A DNA stretch of 64,000 nucleotides from Aureobasidium sp. EXF-3400 (GCA_024195585.1 SWBL01000014.1:62001-126000), one strand, 5' to 3'; counted from the first letter of the stretch, positions 45,201 to 57,510 are shown. Notes: a model not told the origin generated them from the letters alone. Numbers and translations are program-made.

Positions 45201-46191
45201 TCAAGACAGCAACCATCTGGCCATCAGGACCGCTGCAGGGCTGCAACACAACGTCCCAATATGTCTCCTCGATGAAACCGTCACGCTCCAGAACTGCTTC
45301 CATCTCTTTGGCCTCTGCGACTTGGCTTCGATCCACAGCTGTTCTGATCATTTTCATATGCTTCTCGTGTATTTCAGGGCCCCAAACATCGGCGAAACGG
45401 TTTCCGAGAGCGAAACTAGGATGCTTTGATCCAAGCAAAGCTGAAGCTGCTTCATTGTAGAGAATAGCTTGTTCTTGACCCCAATAAACCATCCTGGGAG
45501 CTGGTGAGGACATGATTTGGACCGCCAACCGTCGCAGATCATCAGGCCATCGCGACATGGGTCCAAGAACAGTCCTCTCGAAAGGATAGGTCTTGATGAA
45601 GTCGATCCATGACGATTGCTGTACTTTCTGAGGGTACCGAGTCCAGTCTATTGTTTTTTCCTGTGCATCGGTCCAAGGAGTATGTTCGTGTTCAGTCATG
45701 TTGGTGTCTTCCTGGCTTGGTGTATGCGGCTCAGTGCGCGCCTCAGCGACACTCTGCAGCCTTCTGTCATCCTCCCATTGGCTGCAATATACAACTCTCC
45801 AGGCATTGCGGAAACGTTTGCTCGACCAGGCTCTTCCTCCGAAAGGTTTCACGGGTCGGCTACTGGGTATGGCTACGTTGGTCGACAGTGATCGAAGCCA
45901 GTCGTCATACGAATCTCTGGTGACTGTTCGCTCGAGGAAAGAGGTAAAAGCGGCATTCTGGAAAACTACACGAGGGATATGAGGGACAGCAACATTCGAG
46001 GAAAGGACCTCTATCAGGAAAGTGGGCCGATCGTCGTCGCTCAAGAACTCGAGCAAAGAGTTGATGTCGGTCAGACTTGAGAAGAGCGATCCGGAGCAAG
46101 ATTGCGAAGATGTCGAGGTTGGTGACATAAGACCGCGATGAGGGCTCTGCGATCGGAAAGACGAGGCCTGTGATCTTGACGGATCTACCAT
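42228..46191 (-). CDS. Hybrid sensor histidine kinase with PAS and receiver domains
   Basis: Exons (complement) are 46191-44477, 44420-44002, 43952-43807, 43750-43721, 43601-43088, 43035-42710, 42656-42513 and 42455-42228, giving 1173 residues. Domains in order are a long N-terminal sensor region with PAS/GAF-like parts, a PAS domain (RDGNPKYVNDAYLRLIGLDR), the HisKA box VSHEMRNPLSAILQL with H714 as phospho-acceptor, and HATPase blocks INLLTNGIKFT (N), VQDTGKGLTEDEL (G1) and GSGLGLFISREL (G2). A receiver domain follows, with LIVEDNKINQR and the phospho-aspartate D1096 in ILMDLEMPVMDG. No transmembrane segment is evident, so the kinase is probably cytosolic and feeds the Ypd1 phosphorelay. Exon 4 is only 30 nt (TLCAQHQKCI). 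The stimulus is unknown. Confidence 0.95.
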
Positions 46192-47337
46192 TCTGATGGC
46201 AGAGCGGTGCACTTCTCCATGTCAATGCTGATGTTGACGTCCCTCCTGAGAACGAAAACCCATTCACGTTCTTCGCTGACCGCGGCCGTACCTATTTGTC
46301 AATGACGTAGATTTGGTCTCGACGACCGTTTTGCTTAAACCTTTTCGAGTCAAAAAGTAGATGATCCTTTGATGGGTATTTGTTAAGCAGCGTCAAGATT
46401 GTTCGGCAGTTCTGACAAGCAGGAAGAAGTCGCGATGGTTCAGAACCAGCTTCCATGCGAAGCTGACCGTTCTTGAGATAAGACAGCTGAGCACTTCGTA
46501 AACTTCTGTCAGGTGCTTGGATCTTTCCGAGCAAGCATCCACAGATCTTTGGGCCTAGGCGATCATTTTGGCGTTGCGTAAGGAAAGCTCGCCCGTTTCA
46601 GATTAGACCGGGAGATCGCTGACTCGATGCGATGAAGGCTTAACTCTAGAACCAACAGCTGAAGCCCCAACAAACGACAACTTAGGTATAGACATAGCAT
46701 GCAATATTAATGGGCATTGCAGTACTGCGAGTTATCGGAGAAGCGTCCGCGTCTTGATGCAGGTACGGCAAACTGTATACGTGAATGTGAAGCGACTTCG
46801 AAGCAGCGGCAAAGAATCTGTAATGTCTTGTATCGCAAATCAAATATGTCTATTCATGCAAGAGTCTACATTCCATCTTCTGATGTAGAAGCAATTGACA
46901 CGTCAAGCCAAAAAAAACAATCTCTCTACCGAAGAAACAGTATCGAGGCAGGAAACGATATCAAGATAGGTTTTCCCTAGAATGCATCTCGCTGTCACAG
47001 TCCGAAGCTCCACCACCAACATCGATCACCTTGCAGTCGAAAGAAGCCCACCACACAACCTCCTTGGTCATTCAGTTTCAACAATCGCGATTTCTTCAAG
47101 TATCGTGATCCTAAAGGTGGAGTTTTCATTCACCTGTTCGTACCAAAATAAATCACGACTGTTTTCTCAGATCGGAGTATGCGTCATGGATGTTGACAAT
47201 GACATCAATATATACTTTTTGAGCTCTGGAAGGTACATATACGTATCTAGGTAACCTTTCCTCCTCTCTCTACTGTCAAAAACAACTCAATCTCCTCAAT
47301 CACCTTTACAAAACTACACAAACTTTATCAAATCACA
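46192..47337. other. 1.1 kb divergent promoter region
   Basis: The region lies between the histidine kinase and a small plus-strand gene. The last 120 bp (cctttcctcctctctctactgtcaaaaacaactcaatctcc and on to the ATG) are a CT-rich then CA-rich leader typical of strongly expressed fungal genes. No further gene seen. Confidence 0.5.
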
Positions 47338-47624
47338 ATGCCTCACTCCAAGACTCCCGGTGGCTCTGGTATCTCCGACAAGGAAGCCAAGAGACGAGCT
47401 GAGAGTACGTTTCGCTTCCCTACCCCTCGTGCTTTTGGTGTAAGTAACTGACAGAGCTTCCAACAGTCCACGGCGAGAGCAAGGCTCCCGGTGAGGCCCC
47501 TGTTGCCTCCGACTCAGGCGCCACCAACGTTGGCATCGACAATGGCAGCAACCAGCCCGGAGAGAAGGGCATCAAGGGTGTTCCCGTCTCCACAGAGTCG
47601 ACCACTAACGCCAACATGAAGTAA
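47338..47624 (+). CDS. Small hydrophilic protein, 74 residues
   Basis: Exons are 47338-47404 and 47467-47624. The protein is hydrophilic and rich in Gly, Ser, Lys and Ala, with no cysteine, tryptophan or membrane segment: MPHSKTPGGSGISDKEAKRR, then HGESKAPGEAPVASDSGATN and a TTNANMK end. The composition resembles small stress-related or disordered fungal proteins of the hydrophilin type; this is inference. The 62-nt intron has a gtacgt donor and a caacag acceptor. The CT/CA-rich leader and strongly biased codons (GGT, GCC, AAG, ACC) suggest high expression. Confidence 0.75.
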
Positions 47625-48012
47625 ACTGCTTTAAGTGGTACGACAACGTTCACGGATAAGCTTTATGGGAGGAAGGAAGGAATATATGACATTGCAAGAG
47701 CAGTCTTGATCGGTCAAATGACTGAGCATAACGAAGGGCTGGTCCCTTTACTTGCGTATACAGAAGAGACCTTATGTTCATGAGGCTACGACAACATTTA
47801 TTGTATCATAGTCATCTGCTATGAAAATAAAAGCATTGAGATCCAAACAACTTATCTACCCTGTACCCGTTGCTATGTCACCATGTCACCACGCAGTATA
47901 CCGGGACTGGTACTGGAATTGAAGTCTATCAGCAACACTTTACAATGCAAGGGAAGACTGTACCTATGGTATTATCTCGAATGGCTTGCGGCTTTATGTC
48001 ATGTATATCCTC
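47625..48012. other. Convergent 3' region
   Basis: About 390 bp between two convergent stop codons. AT-rich segments with aataaa-like sequence (gaaaataaaagc at 47824-47835) probably hold the poly(A) signal of the small gene. Confidence 0.4.
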
Positions 48013-49682
48013 CTAAGCATTGCCGCCCTCAAGCACCTCAACCACTCCACCAACCAAGTGCAGACTGCCAGTTGCAAGCACCATAACCTCATCCTTCTGC
48101 TCTCCAGCAACCTCTCTAGCAGCCTTCACAGCTTCCTCAACAGTTCTAAGCACAAGCACATCACAAGCCTCATCCACACCTTTCCAAGTCTTAGCCAAAG
48201 CATTCTGCACACTCAATGTCTCCACATCAGAAGCATTAGTATTGATGCTAGTAAGATCAGGACGGAATCCCGACTCAGCATACGTGGTGTTGGTGCAGAA
48301 AAACGCATGTGAGAATGGCTTTTGCTCCGACAATGCGGAAGCAAGAGTATCGTGTAATTTCAGAGCCAAGGAAGACGCATCACGGGTTTGTTGGTTGAAG
48401 ATCAGGATGCGAGTGGAAGAGTTTGGCGATGAGGAAATCAGATTTCCGAACCAGCGGGCAGCTAATTCGATGCTCTCGAGTGTGTGGCCTCCATCGATAT
48501 GCCATTTCAAGTTTGGGGTGGTTGTGTCTGTGCGTGTTTCGCAGCGGCCGCCTAGATGGACTTGTTCCAGGCCTTTGCGGAAGGCGGTGGGCAAGTATGA
48601 AGAGGTTGGTAGGTCCTCGACACCTTTGCGACGCAGGTATGCGGCAGCAGCGGCAACGGCGACAGAGGCATTTGTCTTTTGGAAGTCTGCGGCAAGACCG
48701 AGCTTGATGTTGGCGAGTTCAGGGTGAACGTCTACGACCTCGAGCTTGGTGTTGCGTTCAGCTGCACGCTCGTGGAGAACTCGGATGGCTTCTTCAGGCT
48801 GAGGAGCAGAGAAAGCAGGGACACCGGGCTTGAAGACACCAGCCTTGTGCCAGGCAATCTTGTCAATTGTGTCGCCCAACATGGCAACATGATCGATACC
48901 CAAGCTTGTGACGGCCGTGACGCTAGGCTTGACGAGAATATTTGTGCTGTCAAACTCGCCTCCAATGCCGCACTCGATAACCGCCGCATCTACACCTTCA
49001 CTGATGTAGGTGTGCAGGGCCATCAAGGTCAAGAAGCGGAAGTAGACAGGCTTGGTCTCTTTGCTGGTGGGGTCGGCATGGCCAGCAGCTTTGGCGGCAG
49101 CTTCGAGTCTGTTCCACGTCTCGAAGAAGTATTTGGCAAATTGCTCTTCGGTCAAGGGTTTGTTGTCGATCTGGATGCGTTCGCGCACGAATCGCAAGTG
49201 TGGTGAGGTGTAAAGACCAGTCTTGGTGACTTTGCCTTCTGCGACGTACTGGCCAAGGATGGACGAGACAAAGGAGCTGGTCGAGCCTTTGCCTTTGGTT
49301 CCGGCGACGTGGACGGCGTTCAATCTGTCAAAATCGACGGGCTGTTGGCACTGGGTGTCAGTCGTGTGTATCACTTGTATTTGTCACGGGCGAACGCACA
49401 CCTCGTAGCCCAGCTTCTTGACCCACTCAATCATCTCTGGGATAGCATTCTGGTTCATGCCTCTTCCAGACTTGCGGATAGCGTCGACGATGGAGAAGTT
49501 GCTCTGCAGCGTGTTCAATGCCGCTACGGCGGCCTGCCATGCTTGGTCAGTCGATTGTCTGCAGACGGGTAGCTTCTGCTTCTCACGTTGTAATCGCCCT
49601 GCATCCTGACGGTGGTGTGAAAGTTACGATATGAGGCTTTGGGAATTACAGATGGCCTCCAAGCACGCGACAAGAAATTCAT
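48013..49682 (-). CDS. MET7: Folylpolyglutamate synthase (MET7/FPGS)
   Basis: Exons (complement) are 49682-49587, 49533-49402 and 49341-48013, giving 518 residues. FPGS adds glutamates to folates, retaining them in cytosol and mitochondria for one-carbon metabolism and methionine synthesis. The P-loop AGTKGKGSTSSFV is at residues 89-101, followed by TGLYTSPHLRFVRERIQI, AVIECGIGGEFDSTNIL, SLGIDHVAMLGDT with IAWHKAGVFKPG, and HIDGGHTLESIELAARWF. The first exon encodes MNFLSRAWRPSVIPKASYRN and FHTTVRMQGDYN: a mitochondrial presequence followed by an internal Met at residue 27. Translation from that second ATG would give a cytosolic form, as known for mammalian FPGS. Both introns are canonical (53 and 60 nt). 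Confidence 0.95.
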
Positions 49683-50207
49683 GAGCACATGATAATGTTG
49701 AGAGAGCTTCTGAGTCCAACCCACATTGACGTCTTTGGCTAAGCCGGTGTCGCTGTCCGAGTGCGGCGCTGCCCTCACCTTCCACACCTTATCATCAGAC
49801 CTCATCCTGATGATATACCTATCAAACATTCCTTGAGAGTGACTAGGTCAACAAGTCTGTTAGAAACTGATGCCTTCGCCGTATTCGATCATCATGTTCA
49901 GCCCTCCGCCGCCTTTCGGATGCTCGACGACAAGTTCGGCACCCTTCCGAAGTGAAATCTCGGATCTCTGACCTGATCCGCCATAATCTCGGAACCATTT
50001 CACCTCTATCTATCAATTGCGGCACGAATTGCAATAGACACCCGAAGATCTAAATGAACTTTCTGTACCTTCGCTAAGCTGCTAATGGTCTGTAGCGCTA
50101 TATAAACCTCATCTCATCTTCCAATCTCCATACTTACCTCACAAGACCCATTGCCTCCAAGACCCTTCTTCCGAATTATCTGTCACTTCAGAGACACCAA
50201 AAGCAAG
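49683..50207. promoter_or_regulatory. Divergent promoter with TATA box at 50099
   Basis: The sequence ctatataaac at about 50098-50107 lies 100 bp upstream of the alpha/beta hydrolase start and is a consensus TATA box. The CT-rich atctcatcttccaatctcc follows it. The other half serves FPGS. Confidence 0.5.
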
Positions 50208-51032
50208 ATGCCAATCCACAAAGTCCAAGGTGCAGACCTGCACTACGACACCTTTGGCACCGGTCCACCTCTCCTTCTCATCACCGGCGCCGGCGGCAAT
50301 GGATCAGCCTGGCACGCAGCAGCCCAATTCCTTTCCAAGCACTACACAACCATCTGCTACGACCGCCGCAACTACTCTTCCAGCACAATTTCCGGATCTC
50401 AAGACTACAACAACCGTCTAGCCGCAGATGCCTCAGACGCTGCTACCCTCATCGCACACATCAGTCCCTCTGGCAAAGCACTGGTTCTCGGAAATTCTTC
50501 TGGCGCCATTGTAGGCTTGCATCTACTCCTCAATCACCCTTCAACCGTAGAACTGCTCATTGCCCACGAACCCCCTGCATTCGGCGCACTACCCCCAGAC
50601 TTACGCAGCAAGGGAGAGGAAGTAATCAATCACATCTACTCCCAATACAGACTCCACGGTCCCATCTTCGCAATGCAAGTATTTACCAGTGGCTTAGACA
50701 CAGGCAACGAAGGCGAATCTATGCGTCAAATCATGCATCCCAGCCATTCTCACGAGAGTCGCGCAAATGCACTTTTCTGGTTTGAGTTTGAACTCCGACA
50801 ATATCCCTGTGCAGATCTGGATATGGAAGGTTTGGTTAAACTTAAGGAGAAACTTATTCCCGCTGCTGGAATAGATTCAGGGATGGGTGTTGGTGTTGCT
50901 CCTATTACTTCTATTGCTGCTGCTATCGGTAAAGACGTTCTAAGGCTTCCTGGTGGGCATATTGGGTATGTGACACAGCCTGAAGCGTGGAGTCGGGCAC
51001 TTGTTGAAAAATTGGGGAATATCTTCAAGTAG
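50208..51032 (+). CDS. Alpha/beta-hydrolase fold protein
   Basis: This is an intronless 274-residue protein. The core features are the oxyanion strand PPLLLITGAGGNGSAW, ICYDRRNYSSS, the nucleophile elbow VLGNSSGAIVGL (G-N-S-S-G, serine nucleophile), the region IAHEPPAFGALP and a C-terminal catalytic histidine in LPGGHIGYVTQPEAW. The layout is like that of bacterial and fungal hydrolases of the haloperoxidase/epoxide-hydrolase type, but the substrate is not predictable. The ATG at 50208 has the context aagATGC, and frame extension upstream uses no ATG. It is divergent from FPGS and has a TATA box 100 bp upstream. Confidence 0.9.
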   Translation: MPIHKVQGADLHYDTFGTGPPLLLITGAGGNGSAWHAAAQFLSKHYTTICYDRRNYSSSTISGSQDYNNRLAADASDAATLIAHISPSGKALVLGNSSGAIVGLHLLLNHPSTVELLIAHEPPAFGALPPDLRSKGEEVINHIYSQYRLHGPIFAMQVFTSGLDTGNEGESMRQIMHPSHSHESRANALFWFEFELRQYPCADLDMEGLVKLKEKLIPAAGIDSGMGVGVAPITSIAAAIGKDVLRLPGGHIGYVTQPEAWSRALVEKLGNIFK

Positions 51033-51521
51033 TCGATTTGGTAATGATGATGCTGTACGACATAATTGTGCCAAATATTCAAAGACTCAAGACATTTAAG
51101 CCTTGGTTGCATCATGTATGTGTTCCAATTGTCCTCTTTCTTACAGGACTCAGCAACAAAGTTATATACTATCCGAATACACAGTATTTCGATAAACACA
51201 AGTGTAGCCGTGGAAGAAAACGCCTTGAGACGATCACTCTGTTCTGCAAAGTACTATGTATTTCCACATCGATGCATTGGAGACCTACATATTGCTTCGA
51301 GTCTCCAAAGATTTGTTCTAACCTTGAGTACACCTTCTAGTTTCCATATCTGGAGTCTCGAAATGTCAGACGTCCCTTGTTGGAAGATATGTCTTATGTT
51401 TGTATATACCCGACCTCTTGATGGCTTGTCAAACTATTGAGTGTAACGAACAATCTGCGCAAAGTACTGCACATAATGTACAATTCGTGCCTTTCGTCTA
51501 ACATGGATCACTAGAGCTTGT
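51033..51521. other. Convergent 3' region
   Basis: About 490 bp between two convergent stops, AT-rich, with no gene or repeat seen. Confidence 0.5.
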
Positions 51522-53744
51522 TCAGCTGAACCAAGCATCCGAGCCTGTCAACCAACTCATATCCAACCCAGGTGTCTGCCTACTTAGCAACGCACTCGGG
51601 TTTGCCAGCCAATCGAACGAATCAAGGTCTCCAATATTGCCGAACGGACCATCTGTGTGCTGCTCTACACTAGGCATTACAGACTCCTCGGCGTTGTTCA
51701 GAATACGAAGTTCAGTGTCATCGGTGATCTGATCCCGGATTGTTTCCAGAGAGCGGAGGGCTTGTGAGGATACGGGCACTCGCGGCTCCATGTAACGGAA
51801 AATATTGCGTGCCTTTCCGAGCATCTTGTCAATGAGTCCATGTCGATGCTGAGAGTGCTTTTCAACAGCCAGCAGAGATGTCGCTGCAGTAAAGGTCACT
51901 GTGAGTGATCCTACGAGTCAGCATTCCATCATGGTGGTGTGTCGTGATACGACTATGCTTACTGTAGACAACATGCCAATTAGCTATCCGAAAGGGTGAG
52001 TCAAGGCTGCTGTTGAGTATGTCCAGAATAGTCGAGCTACTTGAGATAGAAAGATCAATGGCGTGCAAGATCATTTTATCATGATAAGACGGTATCGCTT
52101 CCCTTTTGGCGAGGTTCTGATAGTCCAGAGGCATAAGTATTGCCGGACGCAGAAGAAGAAGCTTCGCATACAAGTATCTGACGTGTATCAGTGATTTGAC
52201 ATAACATGATTGTCACAAGGTGGAGTCGGTACCTGCAGGAGATAGCTTGTCGAGCAACAAGCGTGGGATTTGATATCTCAATCGTTTCTGTCTTATCACT
52301 TCCCTCGATGAAGATGCGAAAGGAGTCAGGCATCGTGGTGAAAAATGCTTCTAGTCGGCCATTCAAGGCCATGACCTGTGATAGAATCTGAGCATGTTGA
52401 AGTTTATCTGCAGCTGGCGCCATCAACGCTCCATTGTTGCAATATAAAGTAGAAAGTATATCTCCGATAATACTGAACAGCTCGCAAGTGGATGTGAAGT
52501 TACCAACACCATAGATCGTGCTCATCGAGGCCGAAGTTTCGTTGCTTGATGAACGCAGAGCAACATCGCCGAGCACAGGCAGTGGTATATTGTGCTCATT
52601 ATGGATCATCATCGGCCATCCAAAGGTAGCGGCTGCTAATCTTTATACTGTCAGTCACTCTTCGAATTAACACGGTGTCAAGTAGGACTTACCTGTCCAG
52701 AACAAGACATGAATGCCAGAGTCTTCTTCCCATTTCACGAGCATATGTTGTCTTTTGGCGCTCATACGTGTGATCTAGGTGCAACCCTAGACTCTGGGCC
52801 ATTCGGGTAGCAATACCAATCACATTCCAGCATCTTGAGACATCGGTTGTGGATTGCAGATATACACCTTGCAGTAGCACCATCTGCAAGACTGGCAGAG
52901 AACTAAAATCGAGGACATCATATGCGAATATTTGTCTCGACCTATTGTAGAACTCTCTTGCCATATCACCTTTCTCCGCTGCTGGTACCAAGCCACTGAA
53001 GCGAGTGCCAAGAGCAAACATGATGTTCAAAGTCGATAAGAACAAGGCTTCTTCGAATTCGCGGCAACGCTCATCTTCAATCGTGCCGCCGTACGGCTGC
53101 GAAGTCCATGACTTTTCGTATGCGACCATGAAGGTGTTTTCGTGTAGAATTGGGAACAGAAGATTCACGAAACGCCAGTATTGGCCAACTATGTCGTCTG
53201 CGATACGGCGACGAGGCAATACTCCCGCTTTCTCAGTGGATCCGCCCAGTTTCAAGGGAACTTTGTTCGCTGCATCGGACACGAAGCCTTGTTGAGGTTG
53301 TTCTTGAGGGCGAGACAAACGATGCAAAAAGGACGTAGATGACGATTCACCAAAGACCACATCCTGAGGCTCACCCAGGGCTAGATTTGAACGCGAAGGA
53401 CCAGTATTCGCTGCAGATGTGCCAACAGATTCGGTGTGTCTTTCGGCTGTGGCCGCAGTACCTGTGCTCGGTCGAGTGCTTCGAATTCCTTCAACACTGC
53501 TTGGTTGCGCATTGCGACCTTCCGGCCCCTGAAAATACCTCTGTTGCGTGTCGGGTAGCTGTCGGTTATAAGTACAAGTATAATTCTTCCTCCCTCTTAT
53601 GCATTGCCGACACACGGGTCGATTGCCATCGCATCGGACCTTCCGTGCTCTGCAAGAGTCACAGGCGACCGATATCTTCTGACGTTTGGCAGTTGGTGAG
53701 AAGTCAGGCGACGGAGGTGTATCTCGGCCGTTGTGAGGCCCCAT
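51522..53744 (-). CDS. Zn2Cys6 transcription factor with fungal-specific middle domain
   Basis: Exons (complement) are 53744-52693, 52640-52233, 52177-51963 and 51910-51522, giving 687 residues. The Gal4-type binuclear zinc cluster has all six cysteines at 28, 31, 38, 45, 48 and 57 (SVACDSCRARKVRCDGNRPV, then CRQCIRGRKNYTC). The fungal-specific domain has VGQYWRFVNLLFPILHENTF, FLSTLNIMFALGTRFS, GIATRMAQSLGLHLD and, across the first splice site, LWHSCLVLDRLAAATFGWPM. The hydrophobic C-terminus ends in an acidic, Leu/Trp-containing tail (DSFDWLANPSALL, LDMSWLTGSDAWF) that may activate transcription. It is a sequence-specific nuclear regulator; its target genes cannot be read from this window. 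The spliced product is in frame across all three introns. Confidence 0.93.
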
Positions 53745-54452
53745 CTTAGGTTGTTGTGTTGTGAGGGGAAAGAAGGAAGAAGCCTCCGAAGTTCGGAACG
53801 GAAGCGGAAGGACGACTTTGATCAGCAAGTTCGGTAGCAGTGAAGAAGGCTCGGCCGAACCAGGCACCTACCCGAACATGTATATTAGTCCAGTGGAGAC
53901 AATCATACATTAGACAAGATCCATTATAACAAGTGAATGACAAAATCGAGGGTGAAACTTATCAAGAGCCCGGTGAGCCGGTCGAAACACTTACACGCGC
54001 GGATGCCTTTGAAAGAATCCTTTCCAAAAGTCTGGTTCGACGATGAACCACGACAGCAAAGCTTCGAGACGTCGCAAACACGATCAGATGCATTATTACA
54101 CCCTCGACCAGCTGTCTCATAGATCTGGACACGTAAACCGAGCAGCCGGGGCAAGAAAAGCATATATCATGTCTGGAATACATTGTTGATGGAACAACCC
54201 TGTCCATACGAAAGATTCAATGTATATTGATCAAAGTCATCAGGATGGATAGAGGACAGAAGATAGACAAGCGATAGGTCTTGCGAGATCGAAGGGCTGA
54301 ACTCCAATTAGTGAGCATGAGGTAGAACTGTACAAACCTCTTGCTCGCACGTTCTATACTGTAGCAATAACACTCCACCCACTTCTTCCCTCTTCTCTTC
54401 TTTCATGTTTTCATTCCTCGTCATTGGTGATTCCTAGAGCATCCAGCACAAC
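53745..54452. other. Intergenic region
   Basis: About 700 bp between the SulP stop and the Zn2Cys6 start. The reverse frame at 53747-53867 is open and precedes the Zn2Cys6 ATG, but it begins at GTG, so it is probably leader. No further gene seen. Confidence 0.45.
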
Positions 54453-56997
54453 TTAAGCAGTCGCTGCCCTGGCTTCCTCAAAGACACTACCACCGTCCTC
54501 TCTCAGACTATCGGCTCGTTCCTCCTGATCAGCCATCTCAAGCGCCTGCTCAACACCCCTCAAGAAATGTGATTCACCACCACAGACCTCAACAATCCCA
54601 CTCGCAAGCATGAGTTTCCAGACTTGTGATCTGCCACTGGGTACTCTGCAGAAGAAAACCCTGGTGCCGCGTTCGCGGTATCCAGTCACGATTTCAAGGA
54701 GCACTTGCGCAGCTGCAGGGTCCAGGGAAGTCACGCCGTGGACATCGAAAACCACATTGCGATTATGCTGGTGGTGACGCACGCGAGGAAGAGCTGGGTG
54801 GGCAGCACTAGTGCCATGAGCTTCCAACCTCCTCAATCGATCCTTCAAACTTCCCGTATTGGCAAAAGTCAATGGTTCAGGAATCTTGACAATGAGAACG
54901 TAAGGGATAAACTCTAGACCACCGTGTTCGGCGCTGTCGAATTGGTTGCGGGTGCCGGGGACGCGGCCGAGGATTTGGATGCGTGGGCGAGTGGCGTGTT
55001 TGAGGAGACGGAGGAGTGAGAGCCCAATGCCAACGGCGATGCCGATACGGAGGTTCCAGAAGAAGGTTGTGAGGAAGATGAGGAGCATGAGGGAGATTTC
55101 GTTCCAGCCTTTGATGGACCAGAAGAAGTGGATGTCGTGGGGTGCTTCTTCGATTAGTGAGTAGGCTACCACTGAGATCATGGCGGCGAGTACGCCTTTC
55201 TGTTATGACATGTTAGTACCAATCCTTTCCTTTTTTTTCTAGTCGTCTGATATGTCTTGGGTAATAAAACTTACGGGAATGTAGTAAAAGTATGGCAGCA
55301 GGAACAGAATGCAGAACACAGTGATTAGAGACAAGAAGACACTGCTCATCGGCGTCTTGCCGCCAGTGCTCTTATTCACCAAACTTCTTCCGTAACCACC
55401 AAAGGCAGGAATACCCATGAACAGGCCTCCGAGAATGTTTGCCACACCCAAAGCGACCAACTCGCGGTTAGCAGAGACGTTCATATTGACAATGCCGTCG
55501 GCCTCTTCATACTCGTTACCATCCTTGTCGATCTTTTTCTCTATCTTTGCGGTACTATTCGCAAGACTTTTGGCTGCGACACTGCTTTCGAAAAAGCCGA
55601 GCAGAGCAATCAGGAAAGATGTAGAGAAGGCGTCGGTAACGTGTTCCATCATCGATGGCTGGAAAGGGAAATGCACCTGGAAAGGCTTGCCTGTGGTCTT
55701 CAAGTCACCCAAGATGTCAAGACCTTGTTTATCCCATGAGAGACCCCATGTGAACAGGGCAGAGAAAACGACGACCAAGAAACGATCAGGGAAGTAGGCC
55801 ACCGAGGGATAACGGGGCTGCAGACTTCTCTTCAGCTGCCTGAAGACCATGACAATCGCAAAAGCACCGAATGACACAGCGCAAGTCAACTTGTGTGCCT
55901 TGTCTGCATTCTTGATAAGATAGACGATCTTTGTCAAAGAGCTGCCATGAGCAGCACCGCTGGGGTCATGTTCCAGGAGCGCAGTCATTCCCATTTCGGG
56001 TACGAGCTGATCGACAAAAATGACAACACCAATGGCACTGATGAAGCCTCGCAGGAAAGGTCGGCTGAGAACGCTGTCGAGGAAACCGAGTCTGCAAAGG
56101 CCAGCGAGTAAAATGATAGCTCCAGCAATTCCAGTGACCATACCAGCGATTTGAGTGTTACTCGCGAAGTCGTTGTCTTTGTGCTTTCCGGAACTGATGT
56201 TCTCACGCACAACTTGGCCAGTGAGAAGCGAACCAGCAGCTTCAGGACCGACAACCAATTGTGGTACAGTACCGAAGATAGCGTAGATGAATGGGTTGAA
56301 AACGAATGCGTAGAGGCCATTGATAGGAGGTAGGTGAGCCAAATTCGAGGCATAGGACAAAGACATGGGTATGTAGAAAGATGCCATAGTCAAAGCAGCA
56401 ATCAGGTCACCGCGCAAGAACTTCCACTGGTACTGGCGGATCCAGTTTGTCACAGGGAGATAGTATTGGAGATACCTGGAACACAGGTTTAGAAAGCAGA
56501 AGAGATATATTGGGAAGGGGCTTTGCTACATACATTGCCCGCTCACTCTTGACACCATGTTGTTTGGCCAGCCATCGAGTTGTGCTCATATTGCTGCCAG
56601 AAGGTTCGTCGAGCAGACTGTGAGGACTGACAGTACCGCTCTCGAAACCTTCTCTTGGACCGTATGTGTCGGTGCTGAAGGTACTGCCATAGTGTTGCAT
56701 AAACTTGGGTCTTGAATCCCAGCCCTGGCTTTCTATGAGACGCGTGCGGACGGTGGGTTCGGACTGTTCGCCATTGGACGTGGCATGTGTATCTGATATG
56801 TCGTCTGGCGACCGACTCCTGTCCGCAGCGCCTAGGATCATAGAAGGGTTCTCGGACGATGATACGGTATGCGACACGCGCAAGCCGGACGGATTCGTAG
56901 GCACATGGGCGAGTACTGGACGAGGGGTCGAGGAAGATTGCGCAGGCGGCGTCGATGGCGACTTGGCCGGCGGTGACTGCGACTTTGCCGGCGGCAT
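54453..56997 (-). CDS. SulP/SLC26 family anion transporter with STAS domain
   Basis: Exons (complement) are 56997-56534, 56475-55275 and 55199-54453, giving 803 residues. The N-terminal 150 residues are Pro/Ser-rich and disordered, then a conserved-looking segment (GWDSRPKFMQHYGSTFSTDT) leads into the carrier. The carrier domain has LPVTNWIRQYQWKFLRGDLI, TMASFYIPMSLSYASNLAHL, PPINGLYAFVFNPFIYAIFG, QLVVGPEAAGSLL, the FFESSVAAKSLANSTAKIEK loop and a GGLFMGIPAFGGYGRSLVNK block, with 10-14 hydrophobic helices. The C-terminal STAS domain (VVFDVHGVTSLDPAAAQVLL) follows. It is a secondary transporter of sulfate or another anion; the long N-terminus fits the vacuolar or non-SUL1 branch, but this is inference. 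Intron 2 has a perfect TACTAAC branch site. Confidence 0.92.
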
Positions 56998-57510
56998 GGT
57001 GTCGGGTGCGCGTAGAACGAAGAGTCAATAGAATGTAGGTGCCCGAAGCAAACAGAAGACAGAAAATATACAGCAGAAGGACAGTCGAGAACAGCCCGAG
57101 CTTCTCAAACACGGCACCCCTTGTCGACTCAGGCCCTCTATAACTGACCGCAAGATCGCCGCACCTTTCGACCTATCGTCAAACTGTCCAGCGCATCAAG
57201 ATATAGGCAATCCAGCGTAAATCGCGCTCGAGGTATTTATGGTCGAATCGTCTTTTACTGTGACACCCCGCAGCCTTCAATTCCAACAAACGGGTCAGCA
57301 GCGCACTCCTGACCAAATCATTGGTTACAGACCCTGCCAAGCCATGCATGATGCGTCTCTCGTCATCAACTCCTGCATCTCGGCGATTTGATCCATACCG
57401 TCGGCGAAATCATCACTTTGCCATATCAACTATAAGACGAACCTTTGGTCTTTGCTATCTTCGTATACTGAATTTCATTCTGATCATCAACACCTCACCC
57501 TAGATCTATC
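56998..57510. other. Divergent promoter region
   Basis: About 510 bp between the SulP and DUF427 starts. Reading frames on the minus strand extend from the SulP N-terminus but carry no family sequence. No further gene seen. Confidence 0.45.

Noticed and set aside
53340..53400. Possible tRNA B box (gatttgaacgcgaagg) on the minus strand
   Set aside because: It is a partial match inside the Zn2Cys6 coding sequence without an A box or terminator.
53745..53867. 41-codon N-terminal extension of the Zn2Cys6 regulator
   Set aside because: It begins at GTG; the first ATG is at 53744.
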